DNA of 64,000 bases. It comes from Cepaea nemoralis. Lineage: Eukaryota; Mollusca; Gastropoda; Stylommatophora; Helicidae. The position numbers and the translations under genes were made by a program. Position 1 is the stretch's first letter; each line of letters begins with the position of its first letter. Positions 20,986 through 32,392 of this stretch are shown piece after piece. A model generated the notes under the pieces. It was not told where the DNA came from, ran no database searches, and saw nothing but the letters and a program-made list of their open reading frames with translations. The DNA is taken from contig JACEFZ010011670.1 in assembly GCA_014155875.1 (NCBI GenBank), positions 165,777 through 229,776 on the forward strand, read 5' to 3'.

Positions 20986-21853
20986 AATACATAAAGACAA
21001 TCAGAAAAACAGATGGACAAACAGACGGACACCACTAAATACTCCCGAGCAAGATACAAATCAGGTTGTTTTGTTATTGAGACCCCTGTCGTGAGCATCC
21101 TGTAGATCTTCATATCGACCCAGCCTATGATTGGTACCAGGAAATATCCTGACAGTAAAGGCGGCCGCTGTATTATTGAACACATCAGATATGGAGTGTC
21201 CGCTGGTCTGTACAATATGGCGCCAGAACCATTTACCAAATACCCCCAAAGCGTGTTGGAAGAGTCCTTGATCTACTTTACTTATAACACCAGAGAGAAC
21301 GCCACTGTGCACCCCACCTCAAACATACGTCAACAAATGCACACTCAACAAAACACGGAGGCCAAATATCGCCAGAGACAATCCATACGTGACGTGGACT
21401 CAGGCCTCAGGTGGGTATTTACTCAAAGCTGTCCTTACGTCTGTTATTTCCCTGTGCGATTGGTATCGATCTGTATCGATCTCCTCGTGAGCCCGGCCTT
21501 TGTCGTGGTTGGGTGCTGTAGACAGTTGAAGACTATGGATCGGTTGTGCCAACCATCCCCAGGATCAATCGTCGGCTTGAGACAATGGACAGCTGAGTGG
21601 CCGATGCCAGGTCTGTTTGGTTTGTGTGTGAGTCACATTATGCCGTGTTGACGGGGTCCGGCCTAGTTTCTTGCTGTGTTTGACAGCCCGCGGTGCTGAG
21701 CTTTGCTTGGGTGGGTTCTGCTGGTACATGCCATATTGGCAGGTGTGTCATTGGGGGATGGAAGTGACTGCAGTGTGGCCAGGTGTGGACAGATTGATAG
21801 ATGCCTGGTCGGACAGGTAAACAGACGGACATGCCGCTGAGATCCATACGCAC

Positions 21854-21854
<1 letters not shown>
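20986..21854. other. Spacer with one unassigned 174-codon frame
   Basis: The + strand frame 21,127-21,651 is open but carries no motif I recognise, and its composition gives no strong support for coding. Nothing else identified. Confidence 0.45.
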
Positions 21855-21924
<70 letters not shown>

Positions 21925-21972
21925 AAGACAGAGAGACAGAGAGACAGAGAAAGAGAGTGAGAGAGAAGGCGA
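21855..21972. repeat. (GA)n microsatellite
   Basis: Pure GA run of about 65 bp followed by AGACAGAG-type units. It abuts the LINE relic at 21,975, the same order as at 19,738-19,915. Confidence 0.96.
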
Positions 21973-21974
21973 GG

Positions 21975-22125
21975 ACAAACGATCGAACATGTTATTTTCA
22001 AAAGTATTTCGTTCATCAATATCAATTATGTATGTTAAATTCACATTGGAAAAATGTGTCAAACGAATGCTGTGAAAATAAACAATGCATTTTATCATTT
22101 TATTAGATAGGCAGACAGGCAAACA
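21975..22125 (-). mobile_element. LINE 3' UTR relic
   Basis: AATTATGTATGTTAAATTCACA, AATGTGTCAAACG and AAACAATGCAT match 20,035-20,110. A degraded tail (GGACAAACGATCGAAC then TTATTTTCAAAA) sits at its left. Ends in AGGCAGACAGG like its partner. Confidence 0.6.
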
Positions 22126-22249
22126 GACACATACACATACGTACACTAAGACAATCAAATATTCATAAATACACACATAATACACATACACACGTTCATA
22201 CATTTACACATACACACATCATTTACACAAACAAACATAATCACATTGT

Positions 22250-22600
22250 TCATAGTGTATTATCACAATCAAGACACCATTAAACTATGTTTTATAACAA
22301 CCAAGACAACATTAAACTATGTTTTATAACAACCAAGACAACATTAAATCGCATTTTATAACAACAAAGACAGCATTGAAGTGAGCTTTATAACAATGAA
22401 GACAACATTCAAGTGTGCAGATTAATAGTTGAGATCACATTCATTTATGCTTTATGACAGTCACGCCAACATGCATCTGTGTTCATCACCAATCAACACA
22501 ACATTCATTTATGTTCATCAACAATCAAGACAACATTCACCTGTGTTAATTAACAATCAACACAATATTCACATGTGTTCAGCAACGATCAATACATCTA
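22250..22600. repeat. Degenerate 32-bp minisatellite, about 10 copies
   Basis: AAGACAACATTAAACTATGT plus TTTATAACAACC; the first copies are spaced by exactly 32 bp (22,271, 22,303, 22,335). Later copies drift (CATTCATTTATG, CATTCACCTGTG). Confidence 0.85.
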
Positions 22601-22989
22601 ACTGTGCCCAGGAACACGTCAGCCGCAACCTCGCCCAATTCCAGCTGACAAATAATGCACAATCGAAGATATAATATTTGTACATGTAAAAATATTAGCA
22701 GTCCTAGCATCATTTTAATGAAAAGTTCGATATCTTGGTCGATTATCGATTAGTTCACTAACAATCGGTCTCATGTTGGTGATCGCTCTTCTAAAAATAA
22801 TTGCTAGAAGACGGGAAACAATAGACTGGCTTCAAGAGTGCAACAAATTTCATATTTGAACATGTAAGCAAATTCTTGCAAGCTGTGGTCATCTCCGTAA
22901 ACATGGATGGTTGTGAATTCAGGAATTTAAATTCGGGATAAAGAACAGAATAGGACAAGCAAAAACTGCATTCTATCATTGAAGAACAC
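22601..22989. other. Spacer, no gene recognised
   Basis: AT-rich. It probably contains the unreadable upstream part of the LINE fragment that follows. Confidence 0.4.
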
Positions 22990-23262
22990 TTTGTGCAATA
23001 AGTCCTTGTCCTTGAAAGTTAGAAAAAGAGTTCTTGTATGTTATATTGAATCAATTTTAACATACGGCTGCGAATCCTGGGCAATTAGTAAATAAGCGAA
23101 AATATCCGTAGAAGCGTTGGAGATGTGGTTTTATAGAAGAATGCTGAAAATTATTTGGGCAGCTAAGATGAGCAATCAGGATGTTTTAGGGGAAGCTGAG
23201 TCGCAAAGAAACTTATCACAAATTTTTGGAAGAGTCGGTCATCTGACTTTGACCACTTTGTG
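22990..23262 (+). mobile_element. LINE ORF2 C-terminal fragment
   Basis: Reads SILTYGCESWAISK near 23,045-23,090, then a stop, then EALEMWFYRRMLKIIW near 23,113-23,160 and IFGRVGHL near 23,224. These are the post-RT motifs of RTE-like LINEs. One in-frame stop; both ends truncated. Confidence 0.75.
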
Positions 23263-23329
23263 AATGAATGCGTGCATACATAAACGCATGTAAAAATGAA
23301 CAATAGATACATTGATGAATTGATAAATG

Positions 23330-23695
23330 CATATGTGAATAAATAGATAGATTAATTAATTATTGGATTCATGGATGATGGGTGGGTTAATGATGGATGG
23401 ATGGATTGATGGATGGATGGATGGATGTTTGGACGAACAGATAGACGTGTGTATAAATGAATGGAGAAAATATGTATGGATGAAAGAATACGTAAATACA
23501 TCTATTGATGGAAGTACAAATGAGTGAGTGAACCATTGAATTAATTAGTGGATGTATTCGTTCTTTCATTTATTCATTCGTTCTTTCATGAATATATTTA
23601 TGTATGACTGCTTTCATCAATAGACGATAGACCGAAATGAATGAATGAATGAATGAATGAATGAATGAATGAATGAATGAATGAATGAATTGAAC
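23330..23695. repeat. Low-complexity GATG and GAAT repeats
   Basis: Irregular GGATGGATG near 23,384-23,430 and pure (GAAT)n at 23,638-23,690. The (GAAT)n may be a LINE tail, but no LINE body adjoins it. Confidence 0.85.
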
Positions 23696-23871
23696 CGTAT
23701 AACCAATTCTCCGCACAACCAGATTGTCGATTGTCAAAGTGGTGCATCTAGTTAAAGGTTCTACGCATCCTTAGCTGCTCTGAGCTAACAAGAAAGTCAT
23801 TAATGTGGAAGAAAACTAGTCACTCAACCTAAAATAGTTGTGATTTGTGTGTTTAAAAATCTCAGAATTTC

Positions 23872-24290
23872 TTCTTCTTCTTCTTTTCGTTCATCCGGAG
23901 TGTTTTTTCAGATGTGATTGCGGTGTGTCTGTTATGCGCCCTTGGGCCGAAACCCGTAGGCCAACACATCGACTTTAGCGTGCTTTTTTGACCAGGTAGC
24001 ATTCCTGGGAGACTCTCACTTTTGTGGTGCCATCTACAGCCCAGCTGGCTAAGGTTGAACGGTCGAAGACAACGGTCATCCCTCAAAGGAAGGCAGGGAC
24101 AGTCCATAGCATTTTCCGCCATCCAAGGTTGCTTCCATAGTTGCAGGGCCGACACATAGCGCCCTGATTCTGGGCTCACCGAGGGAAATCGTCACGTCCT
24201 GCTCATGGCTGCTTTAAATCCTCACTTCAATATATTGGTCATTTCGTTTGCCCCGGGCCATTCCTGCACAAACCAGACAGGTTTGCAGAC
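23872..24290 (-). mobile_element. Unknown retroposon 3' part, minus strand, copy 1
   Basis: Read on the minus strand, it ends in a hairpin-prone ACTCCGGATGAACG followed by (GAA)n, a typical retroposon terminus. An 85-bp piece of the same terminus is inserted at 58,092. The body matches 24,505-24,860 at roughly 70 percent by eye, including CACGTCCTGCTCATGGCTGC. No protein family is recognisable. Confidence 0.55.
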
Positions 24291-24335
24291 GGTATCCACT
24301 CAGCGAGTTTTCGGACATGTGCTTGTCGTTGCGCC

Positions 24336-24465
24336 CGTCAGAGCTGTTCCAGGCACGACAGACATTCGGAAAACTACCTAGTCAGAGCTGTTCCGAACAA
24401 GAGCGGCATTCGGAAACTAGGTAGTCAGAGCTGTTCCTAGCACGAGAGACATTCGGACGAGACAT
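24336..24465. repeat. Short direct repeat, about 3 copies
   Basis: GTCAGAGCTGTTCC followed by ACGAGAGACATTCGGA-like sequence starts near 24,336, 24,381 and 24,425. Confidence 0.85.
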
Positions 24466-24504
24466 TTCACTCGGACGTAATTGCGTAGTGTCAATTTTTA
24501 GTTT

Positions 24505-24860
24505 GCCACCCGTAGGACGACACTTCCGACTTCTGGCGGGCATTTTTTAATGAGGTTAGCCTTCCTCTGGTTTCGAGGCACGTTAGACTGTTGTGATGTC
24601 GCCAAAATCTCAGCTGGTCAAGATAGAACGATCAACGACATCGCGGTCGGTCCTCAAGGGAAGGCAGGGGCAGACCATGGGCATTCCCTCGCTATCCAAG
24701 GAGGCTTCCATAATTGCAGAGCCGGCACATGTTGCTCTGAGACTGGGCACACCCGAGGAGTTGCCACGTCCTGCTCATGGCTGCTTTAGTTCCTCACTTC
24801 CATGTGTTGGGAGTCTCGCTTGCCACTGATCGCTCAAGCACACACCAGGAGCGGTCAGAC
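24505..24860 (-). mobile_element. Unknown retroposon, copy 2
   Basis: Same orientation and sequence order as copy 1 at 23,872-24,290, with matching TTCCATARTTGCAGRGCCG and CACGTCCTGCTCATGGCTGC blocks, but lacking the (GAA)n terminus. Confidence 0.55.
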
Positions 24861-25656
24861 TGCGAGCGACATCCACTCGGTAAGCTTTTATCTTTGACTT
24901 CGGACAACGCAATAGGTTCGCTCGCCGTGCGTTCCATTTCGCGTCATTGAGACGTTCTTCCACTTTTGTCTACACTCTCTATGAGTTAGATACAGACAGT
25001 TTTCGTAACCATTTCCTTCGACTGGGGCACTTTTCTGACTTTTTGTACTCGCTCACAAGGTAGGCTACATGTGCTGCCGGCTCAGCACCTTACCTTCGTG
25101 CAGCAGTGAACGAGAAACGGCCTGGCCCTCTCATCCGGGGATCTCTCATATCCCCCAGCTGAGAGCCTTCGAACTTGTATCAGACCTGAGCATGTAGCTT
25201 GCTCAGTATCACGCCTCTATTTTTCGGTAGGAGGGGATTGGCCCGGCTCTCAGATCCGAGGGTTTGTGGCTTAGAGGCGTTCAGCCACAGCCCTCGACAG
25301 AGAGCCTTAAGTGTTTGTCCGGACCAAGAGCTTCTGCCTTCGTGCGCCTGATTTAAACTTCTGACTGTTATCCTCACCTCAGTCTAACCCGCAGAGCAGC
25401 AGGTTGTGTCTCTCTTAGTCTGGCCCCTATCCCATAAGCTGTCCGATATGTAGTTTTCATCCATCGGCAAGCACATGGGGTCAGAGGGACACACAAGCTC
25501 CCCCGCCGCGGCAAAGTGGAGACACATCGGGGGAGATCTCAGAATTGACAGCCCTAACACAGCACCGACTATGCGAATGCTGAATAGTTAACTATTGTAT
25601 GATTTCTAAACTATAAGCAAGTCACACAATAGTATATTTAAAAAAAAAAAACTATA
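24861..25656. other. Spacer, possibly LINE 5' flank
   Basis: Parts of 25,100-25,290 (CGGCCTGGCCCTCTCATCCG, GGCTTAGAGGCGTTCAGCC) recall 35,790-35,860 in inverse order. A poly-A run lies at 25,641-25,652. No gene recognised. Confidence 0.4.
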
Positions 25657-26351
25657 TGAGAAGTCAGGTCTTAGTCAGATATGACTGAGCTACCGTATAA
25701 CAGTAGACGGTACTACCTGCTTTCTGTTAGCGCCGAACGTTGGGCGGCGCTTACCAAACCCGACACCCCACATTGTGCCAACGGCTTCGGGCGGAAGAGC
25801 GCAATTGGGAGGGTACAAGCCTTACCCTGGTGCGAGGAAATGCAACCTAAAGACAAAATGTCATGGCAGGGCAGACCAGGCCCTAAGCCTTGGTTGGCGA
25901 GCTGGTCTAGGATCGAAGCTCCGACAGGCGGACAGTTAGAGCATTGCTTTGCTGATCCGACAGCTTCTGCAGCTTGTCTTGTGCCAGATGTAGGGGTGTT
26001 ACCTTTCCTCTGGAGTGAACTAGGCAGGCCGAGAGAGGGATCATGCTGCATGGGCAACACATGATCTCTATATTTTAGCCCAGGCTTTGTGCTATGGAGA
26101 GGCAATAACTCCATCCCTGGTCTTAACTGGTCTCGGAATCAAAGCGAGAGGCAACTGTTACGGGTTATAAGTCCCTGTCAATTGGCGTAGACATGGGGCG
26201 CCACGCGTTGCCTCTGACGGTGGAAGACACCTACAGGTATCACTGATCAGCTACCGCCCGCCTCAAGCTGGGCAGCCCCCGGCCAATTGGGTGCTGATCC
26301 GTCACAGCCTGCCTGCTTCAATAGGTGCTTGGGGCTAGGACAAAATCTGAA
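25657..26351 (+). mobile_element. 5' region of the 26-29 kb LINE
   Basis: The first 455 bp (AAGTCAGGTCTTAGTCAGAT onwards) is matched along its length by 54,119-54,565 and, in its last 130 bp, by 35,880-36,020 and 42,070-42,215. At those loci it is joined directly to sequence homologous to this LINE's 3' end. At 26,097-26,113 the homology stops and sequence unique to this copy leads into ORF2. Confidence 0.65.
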
Positions 26352-29300
26352 TCGCAGGCTGTAAAACCAATGCACCAGGTACTAATAAAAAGAAAAATAG
26401 AAACCTCAAGCTACGGCTTGCAACCTGGAACGTGAGAACCATGTGTCCAGGATTTTCCACTGACTTGACCAATATTGACGATGTGAGAAAAACGGCTGTG
26501 ATTGATGCCGAACTCAATCGTCTTAACATTGATATTGCTGGCCTGCAGGAGACTCGCCTCGCTGAGGAAGGGTCACTCAGGGAAAACAATTACACCTTTC
26601 TTTTTTGGAAGGGTAGAGGGCAGGCAGAAAAAAAGGCAACATGGTGTGGGCTTTGCAGTGAAGAATTCGCTACTGGGAATGATTGAAATTCCAGCAGGAG
26701 GAAATAAAAGACTATTATCCCTGCGCTTGGCAACCTCTTGTGGTTTTGCCACCATTATTACTGCATATGCACCGACACTCGATTCCTCTGATGATGTGAA
26801 GGATTCGTTCTATGAGGAGTTAGACTCCGTGATCAAGGCAGTTCCAAAATCTGACTACATTTATATGCTCGGTGATTTCAATGCTCGTGTGGGCAAGGAC
26901 TCGAGTTCATGGCCAGTGTGCCTTGGAAAATACAACATCGGTCGCATGAATGAAAATGGGCAAAGGCTGCTGGAGCATTGCACCAGAAATGACCTATGTA
27001 TTACAAACTCCTTTTTTAAAACAAAAGAGCTGCATAAGGTCACATGGAAACATCCAAGATCCGGCCATTGGCACCAGCTGGACTTCATCATCACACGGAG
27101 ACAACATCTGAACCATATATCATTGACTCGAAGTTACCACAGTGCTGACTGTGATACGGATCATTCTTTGGTTGTTGCAAGGGTTAGACTGAGACCAAAG
27201 AGAATCTACACAGCTAAACACAAATCTAGCCCCAGGATTAATATTATTAACACTCACGATCCTGAAAAGTGCTTTCAGTTTCAACAGCAACTTGAAGACG
27301 CTTTCACTGATACACCAGAAAATTGTACAGTAAATGAAAAGTGGGGTCAACTTAAGGAAACTCTTTATAAAACTGCCGTAGGGGTTTACGGCACTGTGGA
27401 TCATAAGAGGCAGGACTGGTTTGCGGCAAACAGCCAGACTCTGCAGCCCTTGATTGATAAGAAGAAGATAGCTCTCTTAAGAAACAAGGAAAGACCAACG
27501 CGTAACACTCTGAGTGAGCTAAGCAAGCTAGGAAGGATGTGCAAAAGGCTGCCAGGCAGTGTGCAAATGATTATTGGATCAAGTTATGTGAGTCCATTCA
27601 AATCGCAAGTGATAAGGGAAACATCAGAAGCATGTATGAAGGAATAAAGAAAGCCTGTGGTCCAGTGATCAAAAGAAGTGCACCATTGAAAACCTTGACT
27701 GGAGAAATCATAACTGATAAGAAACAGCAGATGGACAGATGGGTAGAGCACTATTTGGAGCTTTACTCAAGTGAGACCAAACTAGCGGATGATGCCCTCA
27801 ACGCCATAGAGGCTCTACCAACTCTTGACCACCTGGACACACTTCCCACCATAACAGAAGTTAAGTGTGCTATAAATGAACTTGCATCTGGCAAGGCTCC
27901 AGGTAAGGATGGGATTCCAATAGAGGTTATCAGGAGTGGGCAAGACACACTCACTCTACAGATCCACCAGCTAATAGAGCTATGCTGGCGAGAAGGACAA
28001 GTCCCACAGGATTTCAAAGATTCAAGCATCATAACACTGTACAAGAACAAGGGCGATCGGAGCGACTGCAACAACTATAGGGGTATCTCACTTCTGTGTA
28101 TTGTTGGAAAAGTATTTGCCAGAATTGTTCTGCGCAGACTTCAAGTCCTAGGAGATCAAGTCTACCCCGAATCACAGTGTGGCTTTCGACAGAACCGGTC
28201 TACCATTGATATGATATTCTCATTGCGACAAATGCAAGAAAAATGCCGTGAACAGAATCAACCACTGTTTATTGCCTTCATCGACCTCACAAAGGCATTT
28301 GATTTGGTCAGTCGTGAGGGTCTGTTCAAGGCACTAAAGAAGATTGGCTGCCCACCAACTCTTCTGTCCATTGTGGAATCGTTCCACACAGGCATGAAGG
28401 GTATAATCAAGTTTGATGGTGCAACTTCTGAAGAGTTTGAAATCAAGAGTGGAGTTAAGCAAGGTTGTGTACTAGCTCCCACCCTCTTTGGAATATACTT
28501 TTCACTTCTACTGAAATATGCCTTTCGTGATCAGGATGGTGGTATATACATTCACTCACGCTCAGATGGCGGCCTCTACAATGCTCAGAGATTGAAGGCC
28601 AAGACCAAAATTAGGAGGGTACTGATCAGAGAGTTGCTTTTTGCAGATGATGCTGCAGTTACGACCCACTCTGAGGAAGAATTGCAATGTCTACTATCTG
28701 CATTCTCCAATGCTTGTTCTGAATTTGGTTTAACAATTAGCAAAAAGAAGACACAGATTATGTCACAAGGTGCACATGGGGTACCATCAATCTTTATTGA
28801 CGACGCCGAACTAGAGATGGTAGACCATTTTACATATCTAGGATCAGTGGTAAATAGCAAATTATCCCTAGATCAGGAAATCAACATCCGGATTGGTAAG
28901 GCAGCAACAACAATGAACAGGTTAAGAAAAAGAGTCTGGGAGAACAGGAAGCTTACTGCCAAAACAAAAGTCCTTGTCTATCAAGCCTGTGTCCTTAGTA
29001 CTCTTCTCTATGGCAGTGAAACCTGGACAACTTACTCACACCAAGAGAACAACTTTAAACAGCTTTCATATGCGGTGTCTGCGAAGAATTCTTGGTATTA
29101 AGTGGCAAGACAAAATCACAAATACTGAAGTATTGGAAAGATCAGGTTGTGTGACGGTTTATTCTATGCTCAGTCTTCGTAGACTTAGATGGATAGGACA
29201 CGTTAGGAGGATGGATGATGGTAGAATACCAAAGGACATCTTTTTTGGTGAATTACAGATGGGTAGGAGATCTCAGGGTCGGCCTCTACTACGATACACA

Positions 29301-29570
29301 GATGTGTGTAAGCAGGACATGATTGATACAGACATTGATAATGCACATTGGGAGCAAATCGCCGCTGAACGTGTTGCATGGAGGGCAAATTTCAGAAATG
29401 GAATAAAGAGAAAGAAGAAAATTATTGCAGATAAGTCGCACACCGAGCGTGTGAGACGTAAGATGGTGCATGATGGTGGAAATGACCACGTGTTCACATG
29501 CACCCACTGTGAACGGACATTTACAGCGCAAATTGGCCTTATCAGTCACATTCGCTACCGCCATAGTTAA
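26352..29570 (+). pseudogene. LINE ORF2: APE endonuclease, reverse transcriptase, C-terminal zinc finger
   Basis: Encodes the enzyme that nicks target DNA and reverse-transcribes the element's RNA. The endonuclease (26,400-27,200) shows WNVRT, LQETRL, YAPT, GDFNARVG, LDFIITR and DTDHSLV. The reverse transcriptase (27,860-28,900) shows GKAPGKDGIP, YRGISLL, FIDLTKAFD, GVKQGCVLAPTLF and LLFADDA. The C-terminus (29,000-29,570) has WIGHVRRM and a CX2CX12HX4H zinc finger just before the TAA stop. Three frame changes break it: at an A-run near 26,625-26,640, near 27,530-27,560, and near 29,050-29,080; otherwise I see no in-frame stops, so inactivation looks recent. No in-frame ATG precedes the endonuclease after the upstream stop near 26,350, so the start is unclear. 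The clade is RTE-X or Nimb-like; I cannot decide. A relative lies at 62,450-63,000 (-). Confidence 0.9.
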
Positions 29571-29640
29571 AAGTTATTATGCCTTTTTAGAGCACAAACT
29601 ATCGTCTGTCAAGACGGCAAGGTGCCAATGTATGAATGAT
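29571..29640 (+). mobile_element. 3' end of the LINE, hairpin motif
   Basis: CAAACTATCGTCTGTCAAGA followed by CGGCAAGGTGCCA, shortly after the ORF2 stop. GTCT/AGAC and GGC/GCC can form two small stems. The same terminus is at 54,578-54,613, and with paired changes (CGTC/GACG) at 36,046-36,080 and 42,238-42,272. Such hairpins serve 3'-end recognition in several LINE clades (inference). Confidence 0.65.
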
Positions 29641-29934
29641 ATGAGAAGCGGACTTGAAAACCATTTATTATTGTACCTACACCTCTGCGTATTTCTCAAC
29701 ATAATCTGTGAGCAGTTGATGTATCTATCTCATTGTTGTATCATTCTCCCAATATCTGCACGATTGAATCATCGGGCTGCTGCCGTAGCCATATTCGCAC
29801 CTCATACTCAAAATCTTCGTCATCTGCAAATCTTTCGCCGCCTGGTTGTATACCGTCCGCTTTTCGGGACAAACATTTTCCGCCATAGGCTGGCAACATT
29901 TATTCATTGATATACTTGTCAGTATTTCCCCTCC

Positions 29935-30936
29935 ATAAAAATGTTTTATCTAGACCAACAAGCAGCGGTTAGAATAGATGGCGAGACATCAGATTGGTTT
30001 GACATCAAGCAAGGAGTCCGTCAAGGCTGTGTGCTGTCCCCCTATTTATTTAACCTCTACGCCGAAAATATAATGAGAAATGTAAGAAATGATATAACCA
30101 AGGAACAATATGATGCCCTAAATATCGGTGGTCATGAAATACCAGAGATTCGATATGCTGATGATACAGTATTACTATCAATTTTACACAATGGTATAGA
30201 AAAACTAATAACCTCAAACCAAAAGAATAGTGAAAATCACAATTTATAGCATAACGCAGCAAATACAAAGATTGTGCATACAGATAAACTAATATGCATA
30301 AAGAACTATATGTTAATGAGGAAAAATTGGAAGTGGTGGAATATTTTGAATATCTTAGGTCATTAATTACCAATAATGGTGACACAAAATTCATCTTCAA
30401 AAACTAAAACAGCTGAATAAATTGTGCTGTGGATCAGATAGACCTACAAAAATTAGATTTAAGAGCATACATCTTTCCCATAGGCCTGTGCAACCTGGGC
30501 ACTTACTAAACAAGCTGAACAGCACATACATGCCTTTGCATATAAATATTATAGAGGGTTTCTAAGAATATCTTGAATACAGAAAAGAACAAATGCATCC
30601 GTAGAACAAAATCTGAATATTGAAGAAGGTTGGCTACTGAAGACCATAAAACAAAGACAATTGAAATATTTTGGTCGCTTGAAACGTCATGAAAGTTTGG
30701 AGAAAACAATAAAGGAGGGGTCTATGCCTGGGAAGAGGGGAAGAGGAAGGCTAAAGAGAAAATAGATGCAGGATGTGGCAGACGATCTCCATATGGATGT
30801 ATCGGATGCGGAACATCTTGCTCTTGACCGAAAAAGTTGTTCTGATGGTTGTTATTGGAGCGAGGTTCTGCAAAAGACATGCTACTGAATGAATGGATGA
30901 ATGAATGAATGAATGAATGAATGAATGAATGAATGT
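29935..30936 (+). mobile_element. RTE-like LINE 3' part with (TGAA)n tail
   Basis: Opens within the reverse-transcriptase palm: GVRQGCVLSPYLFNLYAE near 30,020 and RYADDTVLLS near 30,151. Then it decays with stops, keeping YKYYRGFLRIS near 30,540, QLKYFGRLKRHESLEK near 30,660 and GKRGRGRLKRK near 30,730. Ends in a TGAATGAATGAA tail at 30,888-30,936. The endonuclease and N-terminal RT are missing (5' truncation). Confidence 0.88.
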
Positions 30937-31205
30937 TTCCCCCCCCCTCCCCCAACCAAAAGTAAGAAGGAAAAAAAACTCACAGCAACACGCTATTTTT
31001 CGGTGGTACAATCTTCGAGTATCACAAGCACATTTCAACAGATATAAACATTAACCTAAAGGGTTATACCACATACCGACATCTTTATAAACTACTATAT
31101 ATACCATATGTCAATGAATATTATTTGGTAACTGATTGATTGATTGTCGTAACCTAGTATAACTATTTGCCACTCGCCCCAGATTGATTAAAGTGGCTCC
31201 AGTAG

Positions 31206-31720
31206 GTGAAGTGGAAACATTATTTCAACAATATGAAATGGGTATTAACACCTGGAGAGATTAACAACGCATTAAAAATGAAAATTGTGAAATGTTATGT
31301 ATACTCAACACTACTGTATGGCGCGGAAGCCTGGATAATGAACAAGCACTTCCAGTCCAAAAGAGGCCATGGGAAGGAGGAAATACAGAAAAAATATGTC
31401 GCATTTCATGGGGGGAGGGGGGGGGGGGGGATATACAAATAAACAAACAAACAGTCAAACACAAATGTTCTATCTAGAAAAACACTGAATGAAAAAAAAA
31501 AAAAATGAGAGTTGATGGAAGAAAGGAAAAAAAGAGGCAAGTTAAATATTTCGGCCACACTACAACACTCTTGTAAAAGCCATACTGGAGGGTAAGGTTA
31601 AAGACAAGCAACCATCAAGAGATGGACGAACATCAGTCTGGCAGAATGTACAGTGAGGTATGGGGTTATCACGTGAAACGGCGACCCACATCTGACCACC
31701 CTTATTGGTACGGCACTTAA
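31206..31720 (+). mobile_element. RTE-like LINE C-terminal fragment
   Basis: MKIVKCYVYSTLLYGAEAW at 31,278-31,335 and RQVKYFGH near 31,530, with a poly-G/A insertion at 31,400-31,440 and frameshifts between. Same family as 57,880-58,850, sharing the late KAILEG and AGAGATGGACGAACATCAG stretch. Confidence 0.78.
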
Positions 31721-32392
31721 TGAAGGTGAAACATTGAATATCAAATTAGTATTGTATATTCATGACCTGAAATTTATTCTGAAAAATAAGACGGCGTAAC
31801 GGCAGTTTTTGATTGCGTACACATAATCAGACTTCTGCGGACACCATTAGTACTGGGATTCTTCGCTGGCTGTTGAAGATGAAAACGGAACATTCAGACA
31901 TCCCGAATGCTGTGATATCGGTTCTTGACTCAAGTCAACTAAGAGTTAATCATAGTATCTTCACTTTCTGATCCGTCTACCATACAAGGACTTCCGCCGG
32001 CCATTATACCACAAGGTCACTGACCCGGAAACGCTTGCAAGAACGTAGTCTCTCTTGGCTGTTGTCAATTTCCGGTGTGTTTTTTTAAATCCGCCGAGTA
32101 TTGATTTGGCGTGTTTATTCTGAGTGTTTCATTATTCATTATATTATCGTTATCTGATGCATGTTTAATTAATTCTCTCCTGCGTTTGTTTGATGGCTGT
32201 TTGACTGTTTCTCTTGATCTAGATATCGCTGGTAGTGGGGGTGTTCCTTCAGCTACTTTGGACTGGCTTTCAATATGTGTCTCTCTGTGACACATGTCTG
32301 GTGTTTCCGTTAAGTGGTTGGTTGATCCTTGTGAAGACTGAGCTCTGACTTTCAGTTCGATACATTGGAGTTAAGGTTGTTTGACCCCTGAA
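31721..32392. other. Spacer with an unassigned 76-codon minus-strand frame
   Basis: The frame at 32,065-32,295 (-) is polar, with a basic NKRRRE patch. I do not recognise it. Nothing else is supported. Confidence 0.4.

Noticed and set aside
21127..21651. 174-codon + strand frame as a gene
   Set aside because: No recognisable domain, no splice context, and length within chance for this much sequence.
25681..26114. 127- and 133-codon frames before the LINE as LINE ORF1
   Set aside because: They overlap on opposite strands, the related copies at 54,119 and 35,880 do not keep them open, and there is no coiled-coil or RNA-binding motif.
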